This document shows positions 16,406-25,896 of a stretch of DNA of 50,815 nt, piece by piece. Origin of the DNA: Desulfobacterales bacterium (lineage in GTDB: Bacteria > Desulfobacterota > Desulfobacteria > Desulfobacterales > C00003060). Within the stretch, counting starts at the first letter, position 1. Every line of letters starts with the position of its first letter. The DNA lies in assembly GCA_023129535.1 (NCBI GenBank), contig JAGMBW010000045.1, positions 1-50,815 of the forward strand, read 5' to 3'. Below the pieces are notes generated by a model, which searched no databases, was not told the DNA's origin, and worked only from the letters and a program-made list of their open reading frames with translations. The position numbers and the translations under genes were made by a program.

Positions 16406-16471
16406 GTTTTTAGGGATAGCTCTGCAAAAGCCCAGGGTGTCTTCGGCTATAAAGTTTAGACCAGAATTGCC

Positions 16472-17383
16472 ATGAGAGCATGGATAGAAAATTTTATCGA
16501 AGCCCTGTCGGCTGAAAAAGGTTTTTCGCCCCACACGTGCCGGGCTTACCGAAACGACCTCGAGCAGTTTTTGGGCTATCTTCGAGATTCGGCGACTGGC
16601 TTGCTCAGGAAGGGGAAAAAGGTAGATGTGCGTGATGTAGACAACACGGTTATCCGTTCCTATTTAGGATTCTTGTACAATAACAACCAGAAGAGCACCA
16701 TTGCTCGAAAGCTTTCAGCTCTAAGGTCCTTTTTCCGATTCCTCGTAAAAAGGGGGATTCTGAACACAAACCCGGCTGAGGCGGTCTTGACCCCCAAGCG
16801 TGGAAGGCCAGTGCCGACCTATCTGCCAGTCGATGAAGTATTTCGTCTGTTGGATGGGATAAAAGGAGAGTCGGTGCTTACTTTACGGAACCGGGCTATT
16901 TTAGAGACCCTGTATTCCACAGGCGTCCGCGTTGCCGAACTGGGAGGCATGGATGTTCGGGATGTCGATTTCGACAGGGGCTTCGTGCGGGTGATCGGGA
17001 AGGGGGATAAAGAGCGCCTGGCCCCTGTGGGAAAAAAGGCTCTAACTTGCATACGTGGTTACCTGGAAAAAAGGTGTGAGGCGACGGGATATGCGATCGC
17101 GGGCAGCAAGCCCTTGTTTTTAAACAACAGGGGAGGGCGTTTAAGCACTCGTTCCATTGCACGGTTCCTGGAAAAGGTGGTTCGACAGTTGGGAATGTTG
17201 CGCCCAATAAGCCCTCACGGGATCCGTCACACCTTTGCTACCCACATGCTTGACGCTGGAGCAGACCTTAGGGTGGTGCAAGAATTGCTGGGTCACGCAA
17301 GCCTGACTACAACCCAAAGATATACTCACGTGAGTATTGACCGTTTAATGGAGGTCTATGACAGGGCACACCCGAGGCGATAG
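16472..17383 (+). CDS. xerC: Tyrosine recombinase XerC
   Basis: Site-specific recombinase resolving chromosome dimers at dif together with XerD and FtsK. The 303-aa protein has an N-terminal SAM-like core-binding domain and a complete catalytic set: R153 (GVRVAELGG), K177 (IGKGDKER), H249 and R252 (HGIRHTFATHML), H275 (LLGHASLTTT) and Y284 (TQRYTHV). The length and lack of mobile-element context point to a housekeeping Xer protein. A partner XerD is not in the window. It heads the series xerC-hslV-hslU, a conserved order in many bacteria. Confidence 0.93.
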   Translation: MRAWIENFIEALSAEKGFSPHTCRAYRNDLEQFLGYLRDSATGLLRKGKKVDVRDVDNTVIRSYLGFLYNNNQKSTIARKLSALRSFFRFLVKRGILNTNPAEAVLTPKRGRPVPTYLPVDEVFRLLDGIKGESVLTLRNRAILETLYSTGVRVAELGGMDVRDVDFDRGFVRVIGKGDKERLAPVGKKALTCIRGYLEKRCEATGYAIAGSKPLFLNNRGGRLSTRSIARFLEKVVRQLGMLRPISPHGIRHTFATHMLDAGADLRVVQELLGHASLTTTQRYTHVSIDRLMEVYDRAHPRR

Positions 17384-17426
17384 AGCCGGGGGCTGGCCCA
17401 AGTTGGAGTGTAGGTATTATGGACAA

Positions 17427-17513
17427 TAATCACGAAAGCACGAAAGGACGAAAGCACGAAAAAAGACTTTCCTTTTCCTTTTCGTGTTTTCCTGATTTCG
17501 TGTTTTCGTGATG
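17427..17513. repeat. Strong hairpin from inverted octamer arrays between xerC and hslV
   Basis: CACGAAAGCACGAAAGGACG with further repeats (17431-17464) faces its inverted form ending TTTCGTGTTTTCGTG (17478-17512). About 34 bp can pair with few mismatches, most of them G-T compatible, around a loop of roughly 12-15 bases. It is the clearest hairpin of this type in the window and may act as a processing or termination signal between the two genes. Confidence 0.75.
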
Positions 17514-17572
17514 AATTTCTTATTCTTGTTTTTGATCGAGCTTCTCCGGGCTGGGAAAATAGGAGAATTGAA

Positions 17573-18118
17573 GTGCAAAATTCTATGAATCTTCATGGAA
17601 CTACTATCTTGGCGGTGCGACGGGGTAAGCACGTGGCCGTGGCAGGGGATGGCCAGGTAACCATGAAGGATACCATTATGAAACATCACGCCAAGAAGGT
17701 CCGAAAGATATATAATGATAAGATTGTTGTCGGCTTTGCTGGCGCAACGGCTGATGCACTGAATCTATATGAACGCTTTGAAGGAAAACTTGAGCAATTC
17801 AACGGGAACCTCACCCGGTCAGCCGTTGAGTTGGCCAAGGACTGGAGGACCGATAAGTATTTAAGACGACTGGAAGCCATTCTGGTGGCCGTTGACGCTG
17901 ATCACTTATTCCTAATATCCGGAAACGGCGATGTGATTGAGCCGGATGAGGGGGTTTTGGGGATTGGATCGGGCGGAGCGTATGCTCAGGCTGCCGCGAT
18001 TGCCCTGATCCGTCACACTGATATAGATGCAAGAACGATTGCAGATGCTGCCATGAAGATTGCGGCCGGGATTTGCGTTTACACAAACGAAGACATTACC
18101 ATTGAAGAGCTCAAATAA
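17573..18118 (+). CDS. hslV: ATP-dependent protease subunit HslV
   Basis: Proteolytic subunit of the HslUV (ClpYQ) complex, an N-terminal threonine hydrolase arranged as a double hexamer. AGGAG at 17561-17565 sets the GTG start at 17573, giving a nine-residue propeptide MQNSMNLHG before the catalytic T10 ([10 protein letters not shown]). [22 protein letters not shown] and [14 protein letters not shown] are family hallmarks. 181 residues. It lies 32 bases before hslU, its ATPase partner. Confidence 0.96.
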   Translation: MQNSMNLHGTTILAVRRGKHVAVAGDGQVTMKDTIMKHHAKKVRKIYNDKIVVGFAGATADALNLYERFEGKLEQFNGNLTRSAVELAKDWRTDKYLRRLEAILVAVDADHLFLISGNGDVIEPDEGVLGIGSGGAYAQAAAIALIRHTDIDARTIADAAMKIAAGICVYTNEDITIEELK

Positions 18119-18150
18119 AATCGTGTAGCGATTTTATAAAGGGAACATCT

Positions 18151-19518
18151 ATGAAACAACTGACACCACGTGAAATCGTATCAGAGTTAGACAAATACAT
18201 TATCAGCCAGAAGGATGCCAAGCGCTCTGTAGCCATCGCTCTGAGGAATCGTTGGCGGCGACAGCAGGTCGCAGAAGACCTGCGAGATGAGATTGCCCCA
18301 AAAAACATCATTCTGATTGGGCCCACAGGCGTGGGAAAGACCGAAATTGCAAGACGCCTGGCCCGGCTTGCGAATTCTCCCTTTTTGAAGATTGAGGCCT
18401 CCAAGTTTACTGAGGTGGGGTACGTGGGACGGGATGTGGAGTCTATGATCCGGGATCTGACAGAGCTGGCCGTCAATATGGTAAGATCCGAGGAGCAGGA
18501 AGCGGTCAAGACAAAGGCTGAAGGGATTGCTGAGGAAAGGATGCTTGATATTCTCCTTCCGCCCAAGAGGGAGCCTGACAAGGATGCTGAGGGGGAAGAA
18601 AAGACACTTGAGCTGGTCAGGAAGGATGGAACCGAACAGTCCTCGACCCGTGAAAAAATCCGGAAGATGTTACGGGGGGGCAAACTTGACAATCGATATG
18701 TCGATTTAGAGGTAGCCGAACGTACCATGCCCGTGGTGGAGATATTTTCCAGTGTTGGGCTCGAAGAGATGGACATCAACCTGAAGGACATGTTTGGCAA
18801 CATGTTCCCGAAAAAAACCAGGAAGCGGAAAGTAAAGATTCCGGAAGGCATGGAAATCCTCACTCAGGAGGAGGCCCAAAGGCTGGTGGACATGGACAAA
18901 GTGGTGAAGACGGCGATCGCCAAGGTGGAACAGTCAGGGATTATTTTTCTTGATGAGCTCGACAAGATTAGCAGCAGAGAGGGGACACACGGGCCGGATG
19001 TGTCGAGGGAAGGTGTTCAGCGGGATCTCCTTCCCGTTGTGGAAGGATCAACAGTCCCCACAAAGTACGGCATGGTAAAGAGCGATCATATCCTGTTTAT
19101 TGCTTCCGGGGCCTTTCATACGAGCAAGCCCTCTGACCTGATCCCGGAACTCCAGGGTCGGTTCCCAATCCGGGTCGAACTCAAATCTCTGGGTAAGGAG
19201 GATTTTTTCAGAATATTGACTGAGCCGAAGAATGCCCTTGTACTTCAATACAAGGCCCTGGTCAAAACCGAGGGCATAGATCTGGTATTTAAAGACGATG
19301 CAATTCTTGCCGTCGCAGAGATTGCCACCGAGGTAAATGAGCGCACTGAAAACATAGGTGCCAGAAGGCTTCACACGGTCATGGAACGGCTCCTTGATGA
19401 GATCCTATTTCAAGCGTCTGACCTTTCCGAGCAAGAAATTATTATAGATGCCATGTATGTGTATGAAAGGTTAAAAGACATCAAGGATGACGAGGACCTG
19501 AGTCGATATATCCTGTAA
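18151..19518 (+). CDS. hslU: ATP-dependent protease ATPase subunit HslU
   Basis: AAA+ unfoldase that feeds substrates to HslV. The N-terminus [18 protein letters not shown] is characteristic. Walker A GPTGVGKT is at 57-64 and Walker [11 protein letters not shown] has D268-E269. An intermediate (I) domain rich in charged residues lies between them (about 110-230). The C-terminus DEDLSRYIL matches the tail that docks into HslV. One small oddity is SQ in place of the usual GQ at residues 19-20. 455 residues, complete. Confidence 0.97.
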   Translation: MKQLTPREIVSELDKYIISQKDAKRSVAIALRNRWRRQQVAEDLRDEIAPKNIILIGPTGVGKTEIARRLARLANSPFLKIEASKFTEVGYVGRDVESMIRDLTELAVNMVRSEEQEAVKTKAEGIAEERMLDILLPPKREPDKDAEGEEKTLELVRKDGTEQSSTREKIRKMLRGGKLDNRYVDLEVAERTMPVVEIFSSVGLEEMDINLKDMFGNMFPKKTRKRKVKIPEGMEILTQEEAQRLVDMDKVVKTAIAKVEQSGIIFLDELDKISSREGTHGPDVSREGVQRDLLPVVEGSTVPTKYGMVKSDHILFIASGAFHTSKPSDLIPELQGRFPIRVELKSLGKEDFFRILTEPKNALVLQYKALVKTEGIDLVFKDDAILAVAEIATEVNERTENIGARRLHTVMERLLDEILFQASDLSEQEIIIDAMYVYERLKDIKDDEDLSRYIL

Positions 19519-19521
19519 GAT

Positions 19522-19623
19522 GCGCATGGCGCATGGCGCATGGCGCATGGCGCAGAAGGTATTACGCCTGTCTTTGCCGCTTTACTCTACGCTCTATGCG
19601 CTATGCGCTATGCGCTATGCGAG
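19522..19623. repeat. Inverted heptamer arrays before argB
   Basis: Four copies of GCGCATG (19522-19549) plus a variant are followed after about 40 bases by CTATGCG x4 (19594-19621), which is nearly the inverse (GCGCATA versus GCGCATG). The array touches the argB start; the frame through it is open, so gene finders may extend argB upstream into repeat sequence. Confidence 0.75.
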
Positions 19624-19628
19624 ATAAA

Positions 19629-20504
19629 ATGGCTGATAGTGTTGCTGACATACTCATTGAGGCGCTTCCTTATATCCGTCGTTTTTACGGTAAGACCATT
19701 GTTATCAAATACGGCGGACATGCCATGGTGGAGAAGCATCTGAAGGAGGGCTTTGCCCGTGATATCACGCTGATGAAGTTCATAGGCCTTCATCCTGTGG
19801 TGGTCCATGGAGGAGGTCCACAGATCGGATCGGTCCTGGAGAAGATGGGGATGAACTCTAAATTCGTGGATGGCATGCGTGTGACGGATGGACCTACCAT
19901 GGATGTGGTAGAGATGGTCCTTGTTGGCAACGTGAACAAAGAGATCGTGGCGCAGATAAGCCAACAGGGTGGCAAGGCAGTGGGTTTGAGCGGCAAAGAT
20001 GGAGGCCTGATCCTTTCCAGGAAACTGCATCTTGTGCGTCCCCGGGCAGAAGACAAGCCCCCTGAGATCATAGATATGGGCATGGCGGGCGAAGTTGCAG
20101 CAGTGAATCCGGAGATTATCCGAATCCTGGAGGCCGGGGGCTTTATCCCGGTTATTGCTCCGGTTGGGGTTGGGGAGCTCGGTGAGACCTATAACATCAA
20201 TGCTGACTGGGTTGCCAGTAAGGTTGCTGTGGCCCTCAATGCCCTCAAGCTGATCCTGCTCACGGACGTGGAAGGGGTCGTGGATAAGAGCGGTTCGCTG
20301 ATATCCTCTGTCAAAGTCGGGGCTATGAAGAACATGCTTGAGGGGGAGACCATTTCTGGAGGCATGATTCCGAAAATTCAGTGCAGCTTAGAGGCGCTGC
20401 AAAACGGCGTGGAAAGGGTGCATATCATCGATGGCCGCAAACCACACGCAGTACTCCTTGAGCTTTTTACAGACGAGGGGATTGGAACAGAGGTGAGTCT
20501 GTAG
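19629..20504 (+). CDS. argB: Acetylglutamate kinase
   Basis: Phosphorylates N-acetyl-L-glutamate, the second step of arginine synthesis and usually the feedback-controlled one in organisms with the cyclic pathway. The start at 19629 ([19 protein letters not shown]) is chosen because everything upstream is repeat-encoded. The motifs [36 protein letters not shown] and [12 protein letters not shown] are typical, and the C-terminal GGMIPKIQ and HALLLE-like ending are intact. 291 residues. The N-terminal helix before VIKYGG is present, as in arginine-sensitive hexameric enzymes; sensitivity itself is inference. Confidence 0.95.
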   Translation: MADSVADILIEALPYIRRFYGKTIVIKYGGHAMVEKHLKEGFARDITLMKFIGLHPVVVHGGGPQIGSVLEKMGMNSKFVDGMRVTDGPTMDVVEMVLVGNVNKEIVAQISQQGGKAVGLSGKDGGLILSRKLHLVRPRAEDKPPEIIDMGMAGEVAAVNPEIIRILEAGGFIPVIAPVGVGELGETYNINADWVASKVAVALNALKLILLTDVEGVVDKSGSLISSVKVGAMKNMLEGETISGGMIPKIQCSLEALQNGVERVHIIDGRKPHAVLLELFTDEGIGTEVSL

Positions 20505-20510
20505 TCAATT

Positions 20511-20607
20511 GGCGATTGACGATTGACGATTGATGATTGAAAACCAATCGACAATCGACAATCATCAATCGACAATTCAAAGGCAATCTTCAATCGTCAA
20601 TCCAATG
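20511..20607. repeat. Inverted heptamer arrays between argB and argD
   Basis: GATTGAC-type words (20515-20546) are followed at once by the inverse family CAATCGA/CAATCAT/CAATCGT (about 20548-20602), which could form a hairpin. The array ends in CAATGACA, supplying the argD start codon. Confidence 0.75.
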
Positions 20608-21816
20608 ACAAATGACCTAATAGAAAAAGCAGACAAGGTCATGGCTGCTACCTATAGCCGGTTTCCGATCGTACTGACCCGGGGCGAAGGGTGCACGCTG
20701 TACGATGAAACGGGCGGTACTTATACGGATTTTGTGGCCGGGATCGCCGTTTGTAGTCTGGGGCACGCCCACCCAGGTGTTGCCGAAGCTATAGCGGATC
20801 AGGCACGCCGTCTGGTGCATGTTTCAAATCTATATTATACCACGCCACAAATAGCATTGGCTGAGTTGCTGGTTGAGCATTCCTTTGCAGACCGGGTCTT
20901 CTTCTGCAATAGCGGTGCCGAGGCGAATGAGGCGGCGATCAAACTGGCACGAAAGTATTTTAAAGATCGAGGTGCCCCCAAGCGCTTCAGGATCATAACC
21001 ATGGAGGGGTCTTTTCATGGTCGCACCATGGCCACACTGAGTGCCACCGGCCAGCCAAAGATCCGCAAGGGCTTTGAACCCCTGCTGGATGGTTTTGATA
21101 TCGTTCCATTCAATGATCCAGACGCGGTTCAGGATGCCATCAGCGCGGAGACCGGTGGTGTCATGGTGGAGCCTATCCAGGGTGAGGGGGGTGTTCGATG
21201 TCCTGCCCCTGGGTACCTGGAAGCCCTGAGGGAGCTGTGTGACCGGGAAGGATTACTCCTTATCTTCGACGAAGTGCAGACAGGAATTGGTCGGACAGGA
21301 AAGCTCTTTGCCTACGAACATTTCGCCATCACGCCCGATATTATGACATTAGCCAAAGCCCTGGCGAACGGGCTTCCCATGGGGGCGATGCTGGCCAAGG
21401 AACAGATCGCCGCGTCCTTTACCCCGGGTTCTCACGCCTGCACCTTTGGCGGGAGCCCGCTGGTTGCTGTGGCAGCCCTTAAGGTGGTGAAGGTGCTTCT
21501 GGAGGAAGGTGTCCTGCGGAAATGTGAAAGGGTCGGGCGATATTTCAAGGATCGGCTTCTTGACCTCAAGTCAAAATATGCCTTTATCCAGGATGTCCGG
21601 GGCAAGGGACTTATACTGTGCCTGGATCTTGACTGTGACGCGGTTTCTATTGTGAAGGCATGCATGGAACGAGGATTCCTGATCAACTGTACACAGGAAC
21701 ATATTCTGCGGTTTATCCCTCCGCTGATTATCCAGGAGGGACAGATAGACTCTCTTATTGCGTGTCTGGACGCTGTGTTCCAAAAGCACTCCATGCTCCA
21801 TCGAATAACGAAATGA
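20605..21816 (+). CDS. argD: Acetylornithine aminotransferase
   Basis: PLP-dependent class III aminotransferase converting N-acetylglutamate semialdehyde to N-acetylornithine. The start at 20605 (MTNDLIEKADKVMAATYSRF) falls on a heptamer repeat; the open frame upstream to 20530 is repeat-encoded and not expected in the protein. Motifs: VCSLGHAHPGVAEAI, FCNSGAEANEAAIKLAR, SFHGRTMATLSATGQ, LLIFDEVQTGIGRTGK (cofactor Asp) and the PLP lysine in TLAKALANGLPMG. 403 residues. The TGA overlaps the argF ATG (ATGA), so the two genes are translationally coupled. Confidence 0.95.
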   Translation: MTNDLIEKADKVMAATYSRFPIVLTRGEGCTLYDETGGTYTDFVAGIAVCSLGHAHPGVAEAIADQARRLVHVSNLYYTTPQIALAELLVEHSFADRVFFCNSGAEANEAAIKLARKYFKDRGAPKRFRIITMEGSFHGRTMATLSATGQPKIRKGFEPLLDGFDIVPFNDPDAVQDAISAETGGVMVEPIQGEGGVRCPAPGYLEALRELCDREGLLLIFDEVQTGIGRTGKLFAYEHFAITPDIMTLAKALANGLPMGAMLAKEQIAASFTPGSHACTFGGSPLVAVAALKVVKVLLEEGVLRKCERVGRYFKDRLLDLKSKYAFIQDVRGKGLILCLDLDCDAVSIVKACMERGFLINCTQEHILRFIPPLIIQEGQIDSLIACLDAVFQKHSMLHRITK

Positions 21817-22730
21817 AAAAGGACCTTTTAACGCTCAGGGATCTAAATGCTGATGATTGTGAGGCGCTGTTTATGCGGTCGTTCGAGCTGAAAGAGCGAC
21901 ATGCAGCCGGAATTCCCAATCGGACCCTTCAAGGTAAGACTTTGGGACTTATCTTTGATAAGCCGTCTACCCGAACCCGGGTTTCCTTTGAGGCAGCTAT
22001 GGTCCAGCTTGGCGGGACACCCTTGTTTTTGAATGCTCAGGACACCCAGTTGATTCGAAATGAGCCTATTGCCGATACAGCCCGGGTGCTGTCAAGATAT
22101 GTTGACGGAGTGGTGGTACGGACCTATTCCCAGGATTTACTCGAGGAGCTCGCATCGGGAGCGTCGATTCCCATCATCAACGGCCTGACTGATCTCTATC
22201 ATCCCTGTCAGGTCTTGAGCGACCTCATGACCATATTGGAAAAAAGGGGGAAGCTGGAGGGCCTCAAGATTGTTTGGGTTGGGGACGGAAACAATGTGGC
22301 TCATTCGTGGCTAAACGCAGCGACAATTTTACCGCTCAACCTGGTACTCGCCTGTCCCGAAGGCTATCAGCCCGACGAGGCCATTCTTGAGGCTGCTTTA
22401 AAGGATATGAAAGGTAGAATCGTTGTAATATCTGACCCTAAAGAAGCGGTTCGAGACGCGGATGTTATTTATACGGATGTTTGGGCGAGCATGGGCCACG
22501 AGAGTGAGCACGGGCTGCGAAAGAAGTTTTTTAAGCCGTACCAGGTGAACCAGGGCCTGTTGGCTATGGCCGACCAGGATGTGATGGTCATGCATTGTCT
22601 GCCAGCTCACAGGGGCGAGGAGATTGCCGCCGATGTGCTGGAGGGAGCCCATTCGGTCGTCTGGGATCAGGCAGAAAACAAGCTCCACACGCATAAAGCG
22701 ATATTAGAAAAACTTATTAGTGGTCAGTGA
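21813..22730 (+). CDS. argF: Ornithine carbamoyltransferase
   Basis: Forms citrulline from ornithine and carbamoyl phosphate. The carbamoyl-phosphate loop STRTRVSFE, the FLNAQDTQLIRNEPIADTARVLSRYVDG segment, HPCQVLSDL, DGNNVAHSW and the catalytic HCLPAHRGEEI are all present. The 305-residue length is right when starting at the ATG at 21813, which overlaps the argD stop by four bases. An upstream in-frame extension into argD is not needed. Confidence 0.96.
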   Translation: MKKDLLTLRDLNADDCEALFMRSFELKERHAAGIPNRTLQGKTLGLIFDKPSTRTRVSFEAAMVQLGGTPLFLNAQDTQLIRNEPIADTARVLSRYVDGVVVRTYSQDLLEELASGASIPIINGLTDLYHPCQVLSDLMTILEKRGKLEGLKIVWVGDGNNVAHSWLNAATILPLNLVLACPEGYQPDEAILEAALKDMKGRIVVISDPKEAVRDADVIYTDVWASMGHESEHGLRKKFFKPYQVNQGLLAMADQDVMVMHCLPAHRGEEIAADVLEGAHSVVWDQAENKLHTHKAILEKLISGQ

Positions 22731-22806
22731 TCAGTGGTCAGTGGTCAGTGGTCAGTCAAGTTTCAAGTTTGAAATGACCAATGACAAATGACAAATGACA
22801 AATGAG
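22721..22806. repeat. Heptamer arrays before argG, with nested MTNDK mini-ORFs
   Basis: GTCAGTG words (22725-22756) precede ATGACCA/ATGACAA words (22774-22804). Because the period is 7, successive ATGs fall in all three frames. Those at 22774, 22781 and 22788 each read MTNDK and stop at TGA. The stop of the second (22796-22798) overlaps the argG ATG at 22795. Confidence 0.75.
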
Positions 22807-23994
22807 ATTAAGAAGATAGTTCTGGCCTATTCAGGGGGTCTTGACACATCCGTTATCCTGAAGTGGTTGATCGAGACCTACGATTGTCCGGTGATTGCCT
22901 TTGCGGCCGATATTGGCCAGGGAGAAGAGCTGGACAGTGTGAGGGGCAAGGCCCTGGATACAGGTGCCGCCAAAGTCGTCATAGAGGATTTGAAAGAGGA
23001 CTTTGTGCGAGACTATGTATTTCCAGCCTTTCGCGCAAACGCCATATATGAAGGCCACTATCTCCTGGGGACATCCCTGGCACGTCCCCTTATTGCCAGG
23101 CGCCAGATTGAGGTAGCGCAGACAGAGGGTGCGGATGGGGTCAGTCATGGAGCCACCGGCAAGGGGAATGACCAGGTGCGATTTGAGCTGGCCTACCAGG
23201 CCCTGGCTCCCGAGTTGAAGATTATTGCGCCCTGGCGAGTGTGGCAATTAGATTCGCGTCAGGCCCTCATGGATTATGCCAGGAAGCATGGTATTCGAGT
23301 GGCTGTAACCCAGGAAAAGCCCTACAGTATGGATCGAAACTTGCTTCATGTCAGCTACGAGGGGGGAATACTCGAAGATCCGTGGAAAACTCCCCCCGAG
23401 GATATGTTCACAATGTCCGTGTCTCCCCTTGAAGCATCTGATAGGCCAGAGGTTGTTGAGATTTCATTCGAACAAGGTAACCCTGTAGCGGTCAATAGCG
23501 AAAGGTTTTCTCCTGCTGAACTTCTTGCCAGGCTGAATACGCTGGGAGGCCGGAACGGTATAGGGCGGGTTGATCTGGTAGAGAACCGGTTTGTGGGGAT
23601 AAAGTCCCGAGGCGTGTATGAAACGCCGGGTGGTACGATTCTGAGGGCAGCCCACATGGCTTTGGAATCTATCACCATGGACCGCGAGGTCATGCATCTT
23701 CGGGATTCATTGGTTCCCAAGTACGCTGAACTTGTCTATTATGGGTTCTGGTTTTCACCAGAGATGAGGGTGTTGCAGGCCATGATAGATGAGACCCAGG
23801 AAACTGTTTCAGGCACGGTGCGGTTGGAGCTTTACAAGGGAAACTGCCGCGTTTTGGGCCGCAAATCCGACTCGTCCCTCTACAGGCGTGATTTTGCCAC
23901 ATTTGAAGCAGACCAGGTCTATCGTCAGCAGGACGCGGAAGGCTTTATCCGGCTTAATGCCCTGAGGCTTCGGATTCAGGCCCTGGTGAAATGA
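22795..23994 (+). CDS. argG: Argininosuccinate synthase
   Basis: ATP-dependent ligation of citrulline and aspartate. N-terminal PP-loop AYSGGLDTS near residue 12, then [38 protein letters not shown] and IIAPWR, all typical. 399 residues, complete. The start codon lies in the last copy of an ATGACAA heptamer array and gives MTNEIKK; no Shine-Dalgarno sequence is visible, so ribosomes may reach it from the overlapping mini-ORFs upstream. Confidence 0.96.
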   Translation: MTNEIKKIVLAYSGGLDTSVILKWLIETYDCPVIAFAADIGQGEELDSVRGKALDTGAAKVVIEDLKEDFVRDYVFPAFRANAIYEGHYLLGTSLARPLIARRQIEVAQTEGADGVSHGATGKGNDQVRFELAYQALAPELKIIAPWRVWQLDSRQALMDYARKHGIRVAVTQEKPYSMDRNLLHVSYEGGILEDPWKTPPEDMFTMSVSPLEASDRPEVVEISFEQGNPVAVNSERFSPAELLARLNTLGGRNGIGRVDLVENRFVGIKSRGVYETPGGTILRAAHMALESITMDREVMHLRDSLVPKYAELVYYGFWFSPEMRVLQAMIDETQETVSGTVRLELYKGNCRVLGRKSDSSLYRRDFATFEADQVYRQQDAEGFIRLNALRLRIQALVK

Positions 23995-24177
23995 TTGAAG
24001 ATTGGCGATTGAAGATTGGCGATTGGAGAGAGCAGAGTGACAAATGAGCTTCGATTTCGGATTTCGGATTTTAGACAAGTGATAAATGACAATTGGCTAT
24101 TAGAAGACTCAATATTAGTGAATATTCAATCATCAATCGTCAATCATCAATCACTAATGACCAATGACAAATGACCA
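23995..24177. repeat. Inverted heptamer arrays between argG and argH
   Basis: GATTGGCGATTGAAGATTGG-type repeats begin at 23996, and the inverse CAATCATCAATCGTCAATC-type repeats run from about 24128 to 24153. The array then changes to ATGACCA/ATGACAA and provides the argH start. An MTNDK mini-ORF at 24157-24174 overlaps that start. Confidence 0.75.
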
Positions 24178-25594
24178 AAAAAAGCCGTGGGGTAGTAGAT
24201 TTGCTGAAAAAACCGATCGAACTGTAGAGTCTTTTACGGCTTCGATCGCCTTTGATAAACGGCTTTACGGTTATGATATTGAGGGCAGTATAGCCCACTG
24301 TCGCATGCTGGCTAAACAATCGATCATCAGCGAGGATGATGCCTCCCAAATTGTAGAAGGCATTGGCAGGATTGGCCGGGATATTGAGCGTGGCAACTTT
24401 GAGTTTGATGAGTCGTTGGAAGATATTCATATGAACATCGAGGCCCGACTCACTGCTGAAGTTGGCAGGGTTGCAGAAAGACTTCATACGGCAAGAAGCC
24501 GAAACGATCAGGTGGTGCTGGATGTTAGGATGTACCTCCGTGACGAGGTGGCAATTATCCTCACCAGGCTTACAGGCTTGCGTCAGGTTCTGGTAGACCT
24601 TGCAAGGAGGTATATTGATATCATCATGCCAGGATACACGCACCTTCAGCGGGCACAGCCAGTGCTCTTTTCCCACCACCTCATGGCCTATTATGAAATG
24701 TTTAAGAGGGACAGGGCCCGGCTGAAGGAGGCGCTCAAGCGGATCAACGTGATGCCCCTTGGTAGTGCAGCCTTAGCTGGAACAACCTATCCCATCGATG
24801 CAGAATATACGGCTGAACTCCTTGAGTTTCCCGAGCTTTCCGCGAACAGCGTAGATGCTGTGAGTAGTCGGGACTTTATCATGGAGTTTCTGGCTGCGGC
24901 CAGCATCTGCATGGTTCACATGAGTCGCCTCTCAGAAGAGTTGATCCTGTGGTCCTCTGCTGAATTCGGATTTGTGGAAATACCTGATGCCTTTGCCACA
25001 GGGAGCAGTATTATGCCTCAGAAGAAGAATCCGGATGTACCGGAGTTGGTCCGGGGCAGGGCAGGGCGGGTATTTGGGAACCTGATGGCGTTGCTCACCA
25101 TGATGAAAGGACTCCCCCTCAGCTACAACCGGGATATGCAGGAAGACAAGGAACCCCTGTTTGACACGGTGGACACCCTTAAGAGATGCCTTGAGGTGTA
25201 TGAAAAATTCCTCCCAAGGTTGAAAGTCAACGAGACGGCCATGGAGAAAGCAGCTTCGAGAGGCTTTTTGAATGCTACAGACATGGCTGACTATCTGGTT
25301 ACCAGGGGCATGGCCTTTCGAGATGCACACCGTTGCGTGGGGAAGGTCGTACGGTACGGCGTGGATCAAAACAAAGAATTGCAAGAACTTTCCCTGCATG
25401 ACCTGAAGAAGTTTTCCCAAATATTTGAAGAAGATATCTTTGAAATTCTGACTTTAGAACAGATCGTTAACAGGCGAGTCTCCGCAGGCGGCACGGCTAA
25501 GGAGAGCGTGGTAAAGGCGATTGATAAGGCACAAGAGACCCTTAAGCTTGAAGTGGTCGAAGTTGAATCTCTTAAGAGAAAAACATCTAGATAG
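24164..25594 (+). CDS. argH: Argininosuccinate lyase
   Basis: Last step of arginine synthesis, releasing fumarate. The protein opens [18 protein letters not shown], with the first four residues from heptamer repeats and the family motif WGSRF immediately after. Further signatures are [38 protein letters not shown] and the catalytic loop [19 protein letters not shown]. 476 residues, slightly longer than usual at the C-terminus. The end overlaps the start proposed for the small lipoprotein gene by about 30 bases. Confidence 0.96.
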   Translation: MTNDQKKPWGSRFAEKTDRTVESFTASIAFDKRLYGYDIEGSIAHCRMLAKQSIISEDDASQIVEGIGRIGRDIERGNFEFDESLEDIHMNIEARLTAEVGRVAERLHTARSRNDQVVLDVRMYLRDEVAIILTRLTGLRQVLVDLARRYIDIIMPGYTHLQRAQPVLFSHHLMAYYEMFKRDRARLKEALKRINVMPLGSAALAGTTYPIDAEYTAELLEFPELSANSVDAVSSRDFIMEFLAAASICMVHMSRLSEELILWSSAEFGFVEIPDAFATGSSIMPQKKNPDVPELVRGRAGRVFGNLMALLTMMKGLPLSYNRDMQEDKEPLFDTVDTLKRCLEVYEKFLPRLKVNETAMEKAASRGFLNATDMADYLVTRGMAFRDAHRCVGKVVRYGVDQNKELQELSLHDLKKFSQIFEEDIFEILTLEQIVNRRVSAGGTAKESVVKAIDKAQETLKLEVVEVESLKRKTSR

Positions 25595-25793
25595 GTTCCT
25601 TTTTCTGATTTGCGCGGGGTTTCTGATTCTTTCCTTGGGATGCGGCAAAAAAGCCCCCCCCGTAGCACCCGGGGCCACTCTTGTCCCTGCGGTAAGAGAC
25701 CTCAAGGGAGGAGAAGTGCCTAAAGTGTGTAAAGTGCCTAAAGCTTATGTAATCATTAGCAATTCAGGAATTACGAATTTGGGGATTGAATGA
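25563..25793 (+). CDS. Small LptM-like lipoprotein with repeat-encoded tail
   Basis: From a TTG at 25563 the frame reads [20 protein letters not shown] followed by [17 protein letters not shown]: a lipoprotein signal with lipobox SLGC and the short CGKKAPP.AP sequence typical of LptM (YifL) proteins. LptM helps assembly of the LptDE translocon in enterobacteria. In Escherichia coli yifL lies directly before dapF, and here it lies just before lysA-dapF, which supports the assignment. The C-terminal third (about [11 protein letters not shown] onward) is encoded by a 9-bp repeat (AAGTGCCTA) and by octamer repeat sequence. The start codon is uncertain. Confidence 0.6.
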   Translation: MNLLREKHLDRFLFLICAGFLILSLGCGKKAPPVAPGATLVPAVRDLKGGEVPKVCKVPKAYVIISNSGITNLGIE

Positions 25794-25892
25794 ATTGCGT
25801 CTGATTTTAATTCCTCAATTCCTCAATTCCTTAATTCCTTAATCCTTTTTAACTTTAGCTCACTTTGTTCTACAAATAACGAATAACGAATC
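25715..25892. repeat. Repeat arrays between argH and lysA
   Basis: In order: 9-mer AAGTGCCTA/AAGTGTGTA (25718-25744); AATTCAGG/AATTACG-type words (25761-25795); the inverse octamers CAATTCCT x2-4 (about 25809-25846); and AATAACG heptamers (25876-25890) just before lysA. The second and third can pair. Confidence 0.65.
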
Positions 25893-25896
25893 TGCC

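Noticed and set aside
19533-19628. N-terminal extension of argB
   Set aside because: It is encoded by GCGCATG and CTATGCG arrays; the family begins near 19629.
20530-20604. N-terminal extension of argD
   Set aside because: It is repeat-encoded (NQSTIDNHQST...) and precedes a normal family start at 20605.
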